64,000 bases of DNA. Source: UBA9619 sp964630665. GTDB lineage: Bacteria; Pseudomonadota; Gammaproteobacteria; Arenicellales; UBA868. Numbering within the stretch: position 1 is the stretch's first letter; each line of letters opens with the position of its first letter. The DNA is taken from positions 14,770 to 78,769 of the forward strand of contig CAZVVN010000005.1 in the NCBI GenBank assembly GCA_964630665.1. Direction: 5' to 3'. The notes beneath the pieces are model-generated. The model saw only the letters and a program-made list of their open reading frames with translations. It was not told where the DNA came from and ran no database searches. The position numbers and the translations under genes are program-made. This document shows positions 47,173-55,394 of the stretch, one piece after another.

Positions 47173-48309
47173 TCAGCAACCTACCAGCGTGCCAAACTTT
47201 CTAAGCGCTTTCTCCGAGAGTATCAAGCCAAGGCCAGGATCCGGATTGAGTGTCAGCCAGCCGTCCCGAATCGTTGGCGGGTTCTCGAACAATTCAGCCT
47301 GCAGTGGGTCGCGCTCCGGATCCGTGAATGACTCGACGATAAAGCCGGACGGGCTCGAAGCGACCAAAGGCGCATGGATGAAGCAATCGTGGTGGGGTGC
47401 GATCTGAACATGGTTCATCTCACAAAGGGCTGCCAATTTGCGCCCGTGAGTGAACCCGCCGAACATTGTGCAGTCAAATTGGAGTATCTGGATAGCTTGT
47501 TCTTCGATCAGTGCCCGGCAGCCATAACTGGTCAATTCGCTCTCACCGGCCGACAGGGGAATACTCGTTCGCTGGGAGAGCAGTTTCAACTCGCGTCGGT
47601 CATCCTGCCAGCGCACTGGTTCTTCGAGCCAGCGTGGCCGAACGTGGGCCATTCGGTGAGCAGCATCGGTCGCAGTTTGAAGATCCCATGCCCGGTTTGC
47701 GTCGACCATTAGATCCCGCTCCTGCCCTATAACCTCGCGCACAATCTCCAACCGCTCGATGTCTTCTGCAACAGATAACCCACCTACCTTGGCCTTAAAG
47801 CCCCGGTGCCCCTGGTCCTTCAGAGCCTGGATCTCATCCCGCAACTCGGCCTCGTCCTTGCCATCTCGGTAGTAGGCACAAGTTACGTAACAGGGCACCC
47901 GGTCACGGTAGCCGCCAAACAACTGGTATAGCGGCAGCCCTGCCGTTTTACCGATGATATCCCAGCAGGCAAGGTCGACAGCGGCCGATATCTTTAGCAA
48001 AGCATCCCGACTCCAGCCCTTCTCGTGGGCCAGGCGTTTGGCCGTGAGTGAGAAGAGTTTTTCGTAGACACGTTCCGGTGAAAGCGGATCACATCCCACG
48101 ACCTCGGCCATGACGCCCGATTTGATCGCATTGACCACAGGTTCAACGGTGCTGTAGCAGGTGGCGAGACCGAACCCGCAGACCCCTTCATCGGTCTGAA
48201 GGCGGACCAGCAGTTCGTTAGCCCGCGGCACGATAAAATGACTGACCCAGTGTGGCCTGTGGTCTTCTGGTGCCTGCAATATAGATGTTTCGACTTTGCT
48301 TATGCGCAC
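47173..48309 (-). CDS. Mandelate racemase/muconate lactonizing enzyme family protein
   Basis: Enolase-superfamily enzyme of 378 residues. The KxK motif is Lys172-Ala-Lys174 (FKAKVGG). The metal ligands are Asp203 (MVDANRAWD), Glu229 (WLEEPV) and Glu256 (AGESE), with the His pair at about 306-307 (APHHD). It is probably a sugar-acid or hydroxy-acid dehydratase or racemase; the substrate is not predictable. The SDR gene follows 85 nt downstream on the same strand. Confidence 0.87.
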   Translation of the reverse strand: MRISKVETSILQAPEDHRPHWVSHFIVPRANELLVRLQTDEGVCGFGLATCYSTVEPVVNAIKSGVMAEVVGCDPLSPERVYEKLFSLTAKRLAHEKGWSRDALLKISAAVDLACWDIIGKTAGLPLYQLFGGYRDRVPCYVTCAYYRDGKDEAELRDEIQALKDQGHRGFKAKVGGLSVAEDIERLEIVREVIGQERDLMVDANRAWDLQTATDAAHRMAHVRPRWLEEPVRWQDDRRELKLLSQRTSIPLSAGESELTSYGCRALIEEQAIQILQFDCTMFGGFTHGRKLAALCEMNHVQIAPHHDCFIHAPLVASSPSGFIVESFTDPERDPLQAELFENPPTIRDGWLTLNPDPGLGLILSEKALRKFGTLVGC

Positions 48310-48398
48310 ATTATTTACTGTTCTATCTGACTTTCTGTGAACCCGACCAGGTGGCCCGGATAGCCGGTTTCGGCGAACGGGGGAAGCCGGGGATCAGC

Positions 48399-50795
48399 CT
48401 AATGCAAAGCACTACATGCCGCAATGATCGATTCCGTATCCAGCTGGTGTTCGCGGTAAAGTTCGGTCAGGGTACCGGATTCCCCGTATCGCTCAACACC
48501 CATCGTCCGAACGCTGTGTCCGTGAACCGAACCGAACCAGCTTAGCACGCTAGGGTGCCCGTCGACGACCGTCACGATCCGGGCATCTTTTTCAAGCACC
48601 TTCAACAGCCGTTCTACCGGCGCTTCAACGTCGTTTTTCCCGAGCTGACGCCTGCGCTGTCCCTCGAGCCAGCCCCGGTACAGCCGCTCCGACGAGGTGA
48701 CCGCCAGCAGGCCTACCGATTGATTGCCTTCCAAAAGGGCCTTGTGGGCTTCAATCATCTGAGGCGCAACCGCACCGGTATAGGCCAGCACCAGTTTGCA
48801 GCCTTTCTCTGGCCGGTACAGCCAGTAAGCACCATCCAAAATATCGCCCGCTAGATCCGTATCAATAACTCTTGCCGGTTGCTCAATTTGCCTGGTCGTC
48901 AGGCGTAGATAAACCGAACCGCCATTCTGATCGCCCAGTAGGTCAGCATCCTCCGGTGCAGTCCCATCCCGCTGAAGAAAATCGAAGGCCCAACGCATGA
49001 TCACCGCCAATTCATCAGCAAAAGCGGGTTCAAACGATGCCAGGCCGGGTTTGCTCAGTCCGATCAAGGGCGTTCCAATCGATTGATGAGCGCCACCCTC
49101 GGGCGCCAGAGAAATTCCTGATGGGGTCCCCACCAGGATAAAGCGGGCGTCCTGATAGCAAGCGTAGTTCAGTGCATCGAGACCTCTTTCTATAAACGGA
49201 TCGTAAATTGTGCCTACCGGAAGAAGTCGTTCTCCAAAAAGAGAATGGGAAAGGCCCGCCGCGGCGAGCATCAGGAAAAGGTTGTTCTCGGCTATCCCCA
49301 GTTCTACGTGCTGACCGCCTGGAGCGGCCCGCCAGCGGTGCATGGACTGTACTTCGTCTTCTGGAAACAGTTGGGCTTGCGCGTTGATGTGAAACAGTCC
49401 TCTCTGATTCACCCACCCGCTGAGGTTCGTCGACACTGTTACGTCTGGTGAGACCGTGAGGATCCGATCGGCAAGATCGTCTTTGCTTCTGGCAATGCCG
49501 GCCAGAATCCGGCCGAATGCTTCCTGTGTTGAGATCCGATCTGCTGCGGGAAGGGCCAAATGCTCCGGAACAGCAATGGGGGGAGCGATCCGCCTTCGCT
49601 GGACCGTAGAACTGAATGGCACAGAAGCGATGAACTGCCGAAGTTCGGTTTCCGAGAATCCCGTCCCGGCACAGCGTGACCACTGCTCATCCTCGGGTAT
49701 ATCATGTTTGGCCTGGAGGGCGTTGATCTGCGTCGGCGTCAACATGCCGGCGTGGTTGTCCTTATGACCGGCCAAGGGCAGGCCGTATCCTTTGATGGTA
49801 TATGCAAAAAAACAGGTGGGCTGGTCATCGCTAACCTCCTCGAACGCCTCGAGCATACTCTCCATACAGTGACCACCAAGATTGGTCATTAAATCGCCCA
49901 ATGTCTCGTCATCGTAGTGTTCCAACAATGAGATGACACCAGGCCGAGCGCCGATGTCCTCGAGCAGACTCTGGCGCCACGCCGCCCCCCCTTTGTAAAC
50001 CAGCGCCGAATATTTCTGGTTCGGACAGGCGTCGATCCATTGACGCAGCGCATCACCTCCTGGCGATTGGAACGCTCTCTGCAACAACTTGCCGTACTTT
50101 ACGGTTACCACCTGCCAGCCCATGCTGGAGAACAGCCGGGAGAAACGGGCAAGCAGACGATCAGAGATCACCGCATCAAGACTCTGGCGGTTATAGTCCA
50201 CGATCCACCAGAGGTCCCGTACATTGTGCTTCCAGCCTTCCAGTAAGGCCTCGTATATATTTCCTTCATCCAGTTCGGCATCCCCGAGCACCGAGACCAT
50301 GCGGCCGCGCTGCCGCTGCCAGCGGTGTGCCTCCAGGTAATCCTGGGTCAGCGCTGCGAAACTCGTCATGGCCACACCGAGGCCAACGGATCCGGTGGAG
50401 AAGTCGACATCGTCGACATCTTTGGTTCTGGACGGGTAGGACTGGGCTCCACCCAGCGCCCGAAAACTGGCCAGGTGCTGCTGATCTTGGCTGCCGAACA
50501 GGTACTGGATGGCATGGAAAACCGGGCTGCCATGGGGTTTTACAGCAATCCTGTCTTGTGGTCTCAAGGTAGCAAAGTACAACGCGGTCATCAGCGTGAC
50601 CATGGAGGCACAGGACGCCTGATGGCCACCGACTTTGAGCTCACCGTCACCGTCACGCTCGTGGTTGGCATAGTGGATCATCCAGGTGGACAGCCACAGG
50701 ACCTTGCGTTCCAGTGCGTGCAGAACCGTCAGCCTGTCGAAGCCGCTGTTCGACGGTGGTGGTTCGTCATCGGGATCGAATGGAATGTGATTCAT
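48399..50795 (-). CDS. AceE-like thiamine-diphosphate enzyme (2-oxo acid dehydrogenase E1 / transketolase family)
   Basis: 798 residues resembling the homodimeric E1 of pyruvate dehydrogenase. An N-terminal segment GHQASCASMVTLMTAL, the ThDP motif GDAELDEGNIYEAL to VDYNRQSLD, and a transketolase-like middle domain (LHINAQAQLFPEDEV to LGIAENNLFLM) are visible. It is about 90 residues shorter than AceE, and no E2 or E3 gene is adjacent. So it may be a transketolase-like or special 2-oxo acid decarboxylase/dehydrogenase. An Lrp/AsnC gene is transcribed divergently from it. Confidence 0.82.
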   Translation of the reverse strand: MNHIPFDPDDEPPPSNSGFDRLTVLHALERKVLWLSTWMIHYANHERDGDGELKVGGHQASCASMVTLMTALYFATLRPQDRIAVKPHGSPVFHAIQYLFGSQDQQHLASFRALGGAQSYPSRTKDVDDVDFSTGSVGLGVAMTSFAALTQDYLEAHRWQRQRGRMVSVLGDAELDEGNIYEALLEGWKHNVRDLWWIVDYNRQSLDAVISDRLLARFSRLFSSMGWQVVTVKYGKLLQRAFQSPGGDALRQWIDACPNQKYSALVYKGGAAWRQSLLEDIGARPGVISLLEHYDDETLGDLMTNLGGHCMESMLEAFEEVSDDQPTCFFAYTIKGYGLPLAGHKDNHAGMLTPTQINALQAKHDIPEDEQWSRCAGTGFSETELRQFIASVPFSSTVQRRRIAPPIAVPEHLALPAADRISTQEAFGRILAGIARSKDDLADRILTVSPDVTVSTNLSGWVNQRGLFHINAQAQLFPEDEVQSMHRWRAAPGGQHVELGIAENNLFLMLAAAGLSHSLFGERLLPVGTIYDPFIERGLDALNYACYQDARFILVGTPSGISLAPEGGAHQSIGTPLIGLSKPGLASFEPAFADELAVIMRWAFDFLQRDGTAPEDADLLGDQNGGSVYLRLTTRQIEQPARVIDTDLAGDILDGAYWLYRPEKGCKLVLAYTGAVAPQMIEAHKALLEGNQSVGLLAVTSSERLYRGWLEGQRRRQLGKNDVEAPVERLLKVLEKDARIVTVVDGHPSVLSWFGSVHGHSVRTMGVERYGESGTLTELYREHQLDTESIIAACSALH

Positions 50796-50849
50796 TCGTT
50801 GATAGGTGTGAAATAGACAGGTAGGCTTCTTATATTATTGCGTTGAACT

Positions 50850-50871
50850 GGAAATTTTCTGCTAAATTTCC
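50850..50871. promoter_or_regulatory. Inverted repeat operator between the AceE-like gene and the Lrp-type gene
   Basis: A perfect inverted repeat GGAAATTT-TCTGCT-AAATTTCC (8 bp arms, 6 nt spacer) lies in the AT-rich 133 nt divergent gap, 54 nt before the AceE-like start and 57 nt before the Lrp-type start. Lrp/AsnC proteins usually bind such AT-rich dyads, so it is a candidate operator controlling both genes. Confidence 0.6.
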
Positions 50872-50928
50872 CCTATACCCATTGATTTTTGCAATTATTA
50901 ATCAAATTATTGAAGGATCAGAAAGATC

Positions 50929-51399
50929 ATGCCAGAACCCTTGGATAAGATTGACTCTCGTATTCTGGAGATCATCCAGGAAGAGGCGCGCATCTCCAAC
51001 ACAGACCTCGCCGACCGGGTCGGTCTCTCACCCTCCCCCTGTTGGCGGCGAGTCCGAACGCTCGAAGCCGCCGGGGTTATCGAGCGCTACGTCACACTGG
51101 TCAACGCCAAGTCAGTGGGTTTGCCGATCAACGTGTTCGCCACCGTGACTCTGGAAAAACAGATCGAACCGGCACTTGAGGCTTTCGAAAAGGCGGTCAC
51201 TCAAAGACCCGAAGTCATGGAGTGCAACCTGATGACCGGCGAATTCGATTACCTGCTCCGGGTGGTAGTACCGGATCTTGGGGCCTATGAGCGTTTCCTG
51301 ATGGACCACCTGACTCGGATCAAAGGCATTGCCAGTATCAAGTCCAGTTTTTCACTCAAGCAGGTCTGTTACAAGACCGCTTTACCCATCCCGAGTTGA
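50929..51399 (+). CDS. Lrp/AsnC family transcriptional regulator
   Basis: 156-residue leucine-responsive type regulator. An N-terminal winged helix (LDKIDSRILEIIQEEARISNTDLADRVGLS, then CWRRVRTLEAAGVIERY) is followed by the RAM ligand-binding domain, with the FDYLLRVVVPDLGAYERFL strand-helix. The ATG at 50929 has GAAGGATCAG upstream. It is divergent from the AceE-like gene, so it probably senses an amino acid and controls that gene and itself. Confidence 0.93.
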   Translation: MPEPLDKIDSRILEIIQEEARISNTDLADRVGLSPSPCWRRVRTLEAAGVIERYVTLVNAKSVGLPINVFATVTLEKQIEPALEAFEKAVTQRPEVMECNLMTGEFDYLLRVVVPDLGAYERFLMDHLTRIKGIASIKSSFSLKQVCYKTALPIPS

Positions 51400-51497
51400 A
51401 AGACAACTGAGCAGAACAATCCCAGTACGACATCAGGCTGCAGGTTCTGTATGCTTTGCCGAACCTCCCTCCAAACCCGCCACAACGGATTACGCAA

Positions 51498-53009
51498 ATG
51501 GGCCAACGAATCCCGATAATTGTCGGCGTTGCACAGGTGGCGCAACGCGTGAACGATCCTTTGGTAGCCCGAGCGCCTCTGGAACTGATGGCCGATGCCA
51601 TCAGGGCCGCAGCCGAAGACACTCAGGCGACACCCATCCTGCAGGCGATCGATTCCATCCGGGTCGTCCAAGGCATGTGGGGCTATACAAACCCTGCCCG
51701 TATGCTGGCTCAACGCTTCGACCTGTCCGGTGTCCAGACCGGTCTCACCTCACTGGGTGGAAACTACGTTCAGAGCCTGGCAAACCAGAGTTTTCTGGAC
51801 ATACAGCAAGCAAGAAATGAACTTATTGTACTGGTCGGAAGTGAGTGCGGGCGGACCCAGGCCAAGGCCCGAAAGTCGGGCTTAGCCCTGGCCTGGAACC
51901 CCGCAACGGTGGTTCCCGGGAGAGACCCTACTGCCAGTGACGGTGTGGCTGACCGACCCGAATTCTTCCTCGGCAGTAACCGAAGCACCCGGCATGATGC
52001 CGAACTCCAGCGCGGGATCCGACACCCCGTCCAGTACTATCCGATCTTCGAGACCGCAGTACGTTATTCCAACAGTGAAACAGTCGCCACGCACCTCGAG
52101 CGTATCGCTGAACTGTGGGCCCGCTTCAGTGACGTTGCGACCGACAATCCTGATGCCTGGATCCGCAGACGGTTCAGTGCCAGTGAAATAGCACTTCCAT
52201 CTAGCTTCAATCGACTGATCTCACACCCCTATCCAAAACTGATGAACTCGAACAATCATGTCGACCAAGGTGCTGCGCTGATCGTTACTTCGACCGACTT
52301 TGCCAAACATCTGGGAATCCCGGAAGAGCGCTGGATCTATCCGCTGGCTGCGACAGAGGCGTGGGATCACTTGTGTGTCTCCGAACGGGACAATCTTCAT
52401 TCCTCACCTGCCATACGGCTGGCCGCTTCGAGTCTGTTTGATCAAACAGGGCTTGGCGTTCAAGATCTGGAGTTCGTCGACCTGTACAGCTGTTTCCCAT
52501 CTGCAGTCCAGATCGCTGCACGGGAGATCGGCCTTGGACTGAGGCGGCCTCTGACAGTGACCGGTGGCCTGACTTTTGCCGGCGGACCTTGGAACAATTA
52601 TGTGATGCATGCAATTGCCAGGACCGTCGACCTGCTGAGAACCAAACCCACCGAGCATGCCCTGGTTACAGCGAACGGCGGGCTACTGACCAAACATGCC
52701 CTGTGCCTGTATTCGGGCACCCCGCCTGGCACAGAGTTCAGCTGTAATAATCTCCAGGCCGAAGTCGATGCCACAATTAAACGTGCTGTCAAGGTCGAGC
52801 ATATTGGGGAAGCGACTATCGAAGCCTACACCGTCATGTACGGCGCTGAGGCACCCGAGATCGCTCACGCGGCCTGCCTGGTGGGCGACGGTGAGCGCAC
52901 CTGGGCCAATGTGACAGATCCAGACACTGTGCTGGCCATGACCAAAGAGGAGTATTGCGGCCGGACCGGTAAAATTGATGGCGCAGGAAACCTGACTTCG
53001 TTCCATTAA
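51498..53009 (+). CDS. Thiolase-like protein (TLP1/SCP2 type) without the N-terminal nucleophilic Cys
   Basis: 503-residue thiolase-fold protein with extra C-terminal domain (about 420-503) like the additional beta domain of type 1 thiolase-like proteins. The N-terminal loop that carries the acyl-binding Cys in thiolases reads TSLGGNYVQSLANQ (about 84-96), so Cys is replaced by Gly. A later YSCFPSAVQIA and GGLTFAGGPWNNY are present. It may act as an acyl-CoA binding, lyase or retro-aldolase protein rather than a thiolase. The ATG at 51498 was preferred over a longer GC-rich reading. Confidence 0.82.
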   Translation: MGQRIPIIVGVAQVAQRVNDPLVARAPLELMADAIRAAAEDTQATPILQAIDSIRVVQGMWGYTNPARMLAQRFDLSGVQTGLTSLGGNYVQSLANQSFLDIQQARNELIVLVGSECGRTQAKARKSGLALAWNPATVVPGRDPTASDGVADRPEFFLGSNRSTRHDAELQRGIRHPVQYYPIFETAVRYSNSETVATHLERIAELWARFSDVATDNPDAWIRRRFSASEIALPSSFNRLISHPYPKLMNSNNHVDQGAALIVTSTDFAKHLGIPEERWIYPLAATEAWDHLCVSERDNLHSSPAIRLAASSLFDQTGLGVQDLEFVDLYSCFPSAVQIAAREIGLGLRRPLTVTGGLTFAGGPWNNYVMHAIARTVDLLRTKPTEHALVTANGGLLTKHALCLYSGTPPGTEFSCNNLQAEVDATIKRAVKVEHIGEATIEAYTVMYGAEAPEIAHAACLVGDGERTWANVTDPDTVLAMTKEEYCGRTGKIDGAGNLTSFH

Positions 53010-53129
53010 GGCTATTGATTCTCCCTGGGTAAGCGAACGGGCGGGGTTTAGGATATACCGGGCGGTCCGTTGCCACCGAAGCTGTCTCATGGTAGAACAG
53101 TTTTGCTACATTAAAGAGACAATTTGAAA

Positions 53130-54068
53130 ATGCCTATACCAAAGACAGTCGAGGTCACCGAGGTCGGCCCCCGAGATGGACTGCAGGCCGAACCCCAGTT
53201 TGTTGCCACCGAAAACAAGATCGCGCTGATCAACGACCTGATTGGCGCCGGGTTGCCCAGAATAGAGTTCTCCTCTTTCGTTTCTCCCCGCGCGGTGCCC
53301 CAACTGGTTGATGTGGTCGAGGTCTTTGAAGGTATAGACCGATCTACCAACACGGTCCTGGCGGCCCTGGTGCCAAACGCCAAGGGAGCGGTACGCGCAG
53401 TGGATACCGGTGTAGACGAGATCGTTGTTTTCCTTTCTGCCTCGGAAAGCCACAACCAGAAAAACGTCAACAGAAGTGTCGATGAATCGCTGGCAGGCTT
53501 CGAGGAGGTGGCGAACATCGCGGGCCAGGCAGGCATTCCGATTCACGGAGCGATCGCTACAGCTTTTGGCTGCCCTTTTGAGGGCGACGTGCCCGTGCAG
53601 AAACTGGGTCACATCGGACGACGCTATCAGCAACTGGGATTCACCGGCATCAGCCTCGGTGACACGACCGGCATGGCGACACCACCGCTGGTATCGCAAG
53701 CGGTACGGTTCTTTCAAGACAGTCTGCCCGGCTTTCCCATCGGACTTCACTTTCACAACACACGCGGACTCGGGCTTGTCAATGTGCTCGCCGGTCTCGA
53801 AGAAGGTGTCGATCAGTTCGATGCCTCGTTTGGTGGCATCGGCGGTTGCCCATTCGCCCCCAAGGCCACCGGCAACATCTGTACCGAGGATCTCGTTTAC
53901 CTGCTGCATGAGATGGGGATCGAAACCGGAATCGATCTGCGCAGCCTGATGCGTATCGCCACGCAGGTCGAGGCGCTGGTTGGGCGTGATCTACCCGGGC
54001 AGATAATGAAAACCGGACCACGGCTCGACCTCCACTCTATGGGTGAGGTGGCTACCGCCCAGGGCTGA
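53130..54068 (+). CDS. Hydroxymethylglutaryl-CoA lyase
   Basis: DRE-TIM metallolyase, 312 residues. The start VEVTEVGPRDGLQAEPQ contains the catalytic Arg-Asp, and the GVDEIVVFLSASESHNQKN segment and metal ligands in LHFHNTRGLGLVNVLAG follow. The lid segment GGIGGCPFAPKATGNICTED contains the active-site Cys. It cleaves HMG-CoA (or a similar 3-hydroxy-3-methyl acyl-CoA) to acetyl-CoA and a ketoacid. A class III CoA-transferase follows 15 nt later. The ATG at 53130 is the chosen start; a TTG two codons earlier is also open. Confidence 0.92.
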   Translation: MPIPKTVEVTEVGPRDGLQAEPQFVATENKIALINDLIGAGLPRIEFSSFVSPRAVPQLVDVVEVFEGIDRSTNTVLAALVPNAKGAVRAVDTGVDEIVVFLSASESHNQKNVNRSVDESLAGFEEVANIAGQAGIPIHGAIATAFGCPFEGDVPVQKLGHIGRRYQQLGFTGISLGDTTGMATPPLVSQAVRFFQDSLPGFPIGLHFHNTRGLGLVNVLAGLEEGVDQFDASFGGIGGCPFAPKATGNICTEDLVYLLHEMGIETGIDLRSLMRIATQVEALVGRDLPGQIMKTGPRLDLHSMGEVATAQG

Positions 54069-54083
54069 ACTCTCCTTCTTATC

Positions 54084-55211
54084 ATGGCTCTTCGCGGATT
54101 ACAGGTCATCGACCTGACACGCATACTGGCCGGACCATTCTGCACTCAGTTGCTGGCAGATATGGGCGCTGATGTTATAAAGATCGAATCCCCGGATGGG
54201 GATCCCGTTCGTAAACAAGGTGCCATCCTTGACGGGATCAGCTGGTACTTTGCCCAATTCAATCGAAACAAGAAGTCGGTCGTCCTCGATCTCTACGATG
54301 CCAATGACAAAATCAAGCTGAGCCGACTGCTAGAGAACGCTGACGTACTGGTAGAAAATTATCGCCCCGGCGTGCTGGGGAAAATCGGATTCACCCCGGA
54401 ACGACTTCAGGCCATCAATCCCCGCTTGATTTGCGCTGCGGTCAACGGCTATGGCTCAACAGGCCCTTACGTGGATCGACCGTCGTTCGACTTCATCGCC
54501 CAAGCGATGAGCGGCTTCATGAGCGTTAACGGTCCCCCCAAAAGCGATCCAATGCGGGCAGCGCCGCCGATGAGCGACCTGATCGCAGGGCTTTACTGTG
54601 CATTTGGCATCGTCAGTGCTGTGCAGGCCCGGCACCGAACCGGACGGGGACAACGGGTGGAATCCAGCCTGACGGGTGGACTGATCAGCATGCTGGCCTA
54701 CCTGTCGGCCGGATATTTCGCCACCGGTGAAGTCCCCGAAAGGACCGGCAACAACCACCCTATCGTTGCTCCCTATGGTCTTTTTCGAGCCCGCGACGGG
54801 ATGTTCGCTGTAGCGCCCTCTACCGAGATCCACGTTCAGCGGTTTTTAGCTACGCTGGAACTCTCCCATCTGCTCGACGAATCCCGGTTCTCGACCAACG
54901 CAGACCGGCTATCCCATCGCGACATCCTCGCTGAAATTATCAACCAGAAGACCCAATCCAAAACCGTCATGCACTGGATTAAAACGATCAATGAGGCCCG
55001 TTGCCCATGCGGCCGTGTGCTGAACCTCGCCGAGGTGTTTCAGGACCCGCAGGTGCTCGCCCAGAACTTGGTCCTCGACGTGGAGCATCCCGGACACGGC
55101 ACTGTCCGAATGACAGGATTCCCGATCAAACTTTCCGACACACCGGCCAAAATCCACCGGCCCGCACCCGACCTGGGCGCAGACACAGAGGAGATTCTCA
55201 AGGGCCTCTGA
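54084..55211 (+). CDS. Class III CoA-transferase (CaiB/BaiF family)
   Basis: 375-residue CoA-transferase. The start LRGLQVIDLTRILAGPFCTQLLADMGADVIKIE is the family signature, and the catalytic Asp is in YVDRPSFDFIAQAMSGFMS. A TGEVPERTGNNHPIVAPYGLFRA segment follows. Paired with HMG-CoA lyase it could activate 3-hydroxy-3-methylglutarate or a related dicarboxylate, like the mammalian succinyl-CoA:glutarate/HMG CoA-transferase; other substrates (carnitine, formate, bile acids) fit the family as well. Confidence 0.88.
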   Translation: MALRGLQVIDLTRILAGPFCTQLLADMGADVIKIESPDGDPVRKQGAILDGISWYFAQFNRNKKSVVLDLYDANDKIKLSRLLENADVLVENYRPGVLGKIGFTPERLQAINPRLICAAVNGYGSTGPYVDRPSFDFIAQAMSGFMSVNGPPKSDPMRAAPPMSDLIAGLYCAFGIVSAVQARHRTGRGQRVESSLTGGLISMLAYLSAGYFATGEVPERTGNNHPIVAPYGLFRARDGMFAVAPSTEIHVQRFLATLELSHLLDESRFSTNADRLSHRDILAEIINQKTQSKTVMHWIKTINEARCPCGRVLNLAEVFQDPQVLAQNLVLDVEHPGHGTVRMTGFPIKLSDTPAKIHRPAPDLGADTEEILKGL

Positions 55212-55394
55212 CTAAGCTGCTCTGGCACGACCGGCAGGGATATGAAACAGGATTCCGACTCAGAGAGGCCCATGAACCATGGTGGTCAAGGATGCTGGGA
55301 GTATAAAGTCACGGTGAACCATCATTGAAAGGCCTGGCGCCAGATCCGTTACGATTCTGATCGGCAGAACCAACCCTCTTCTCCCTTAGCGACC

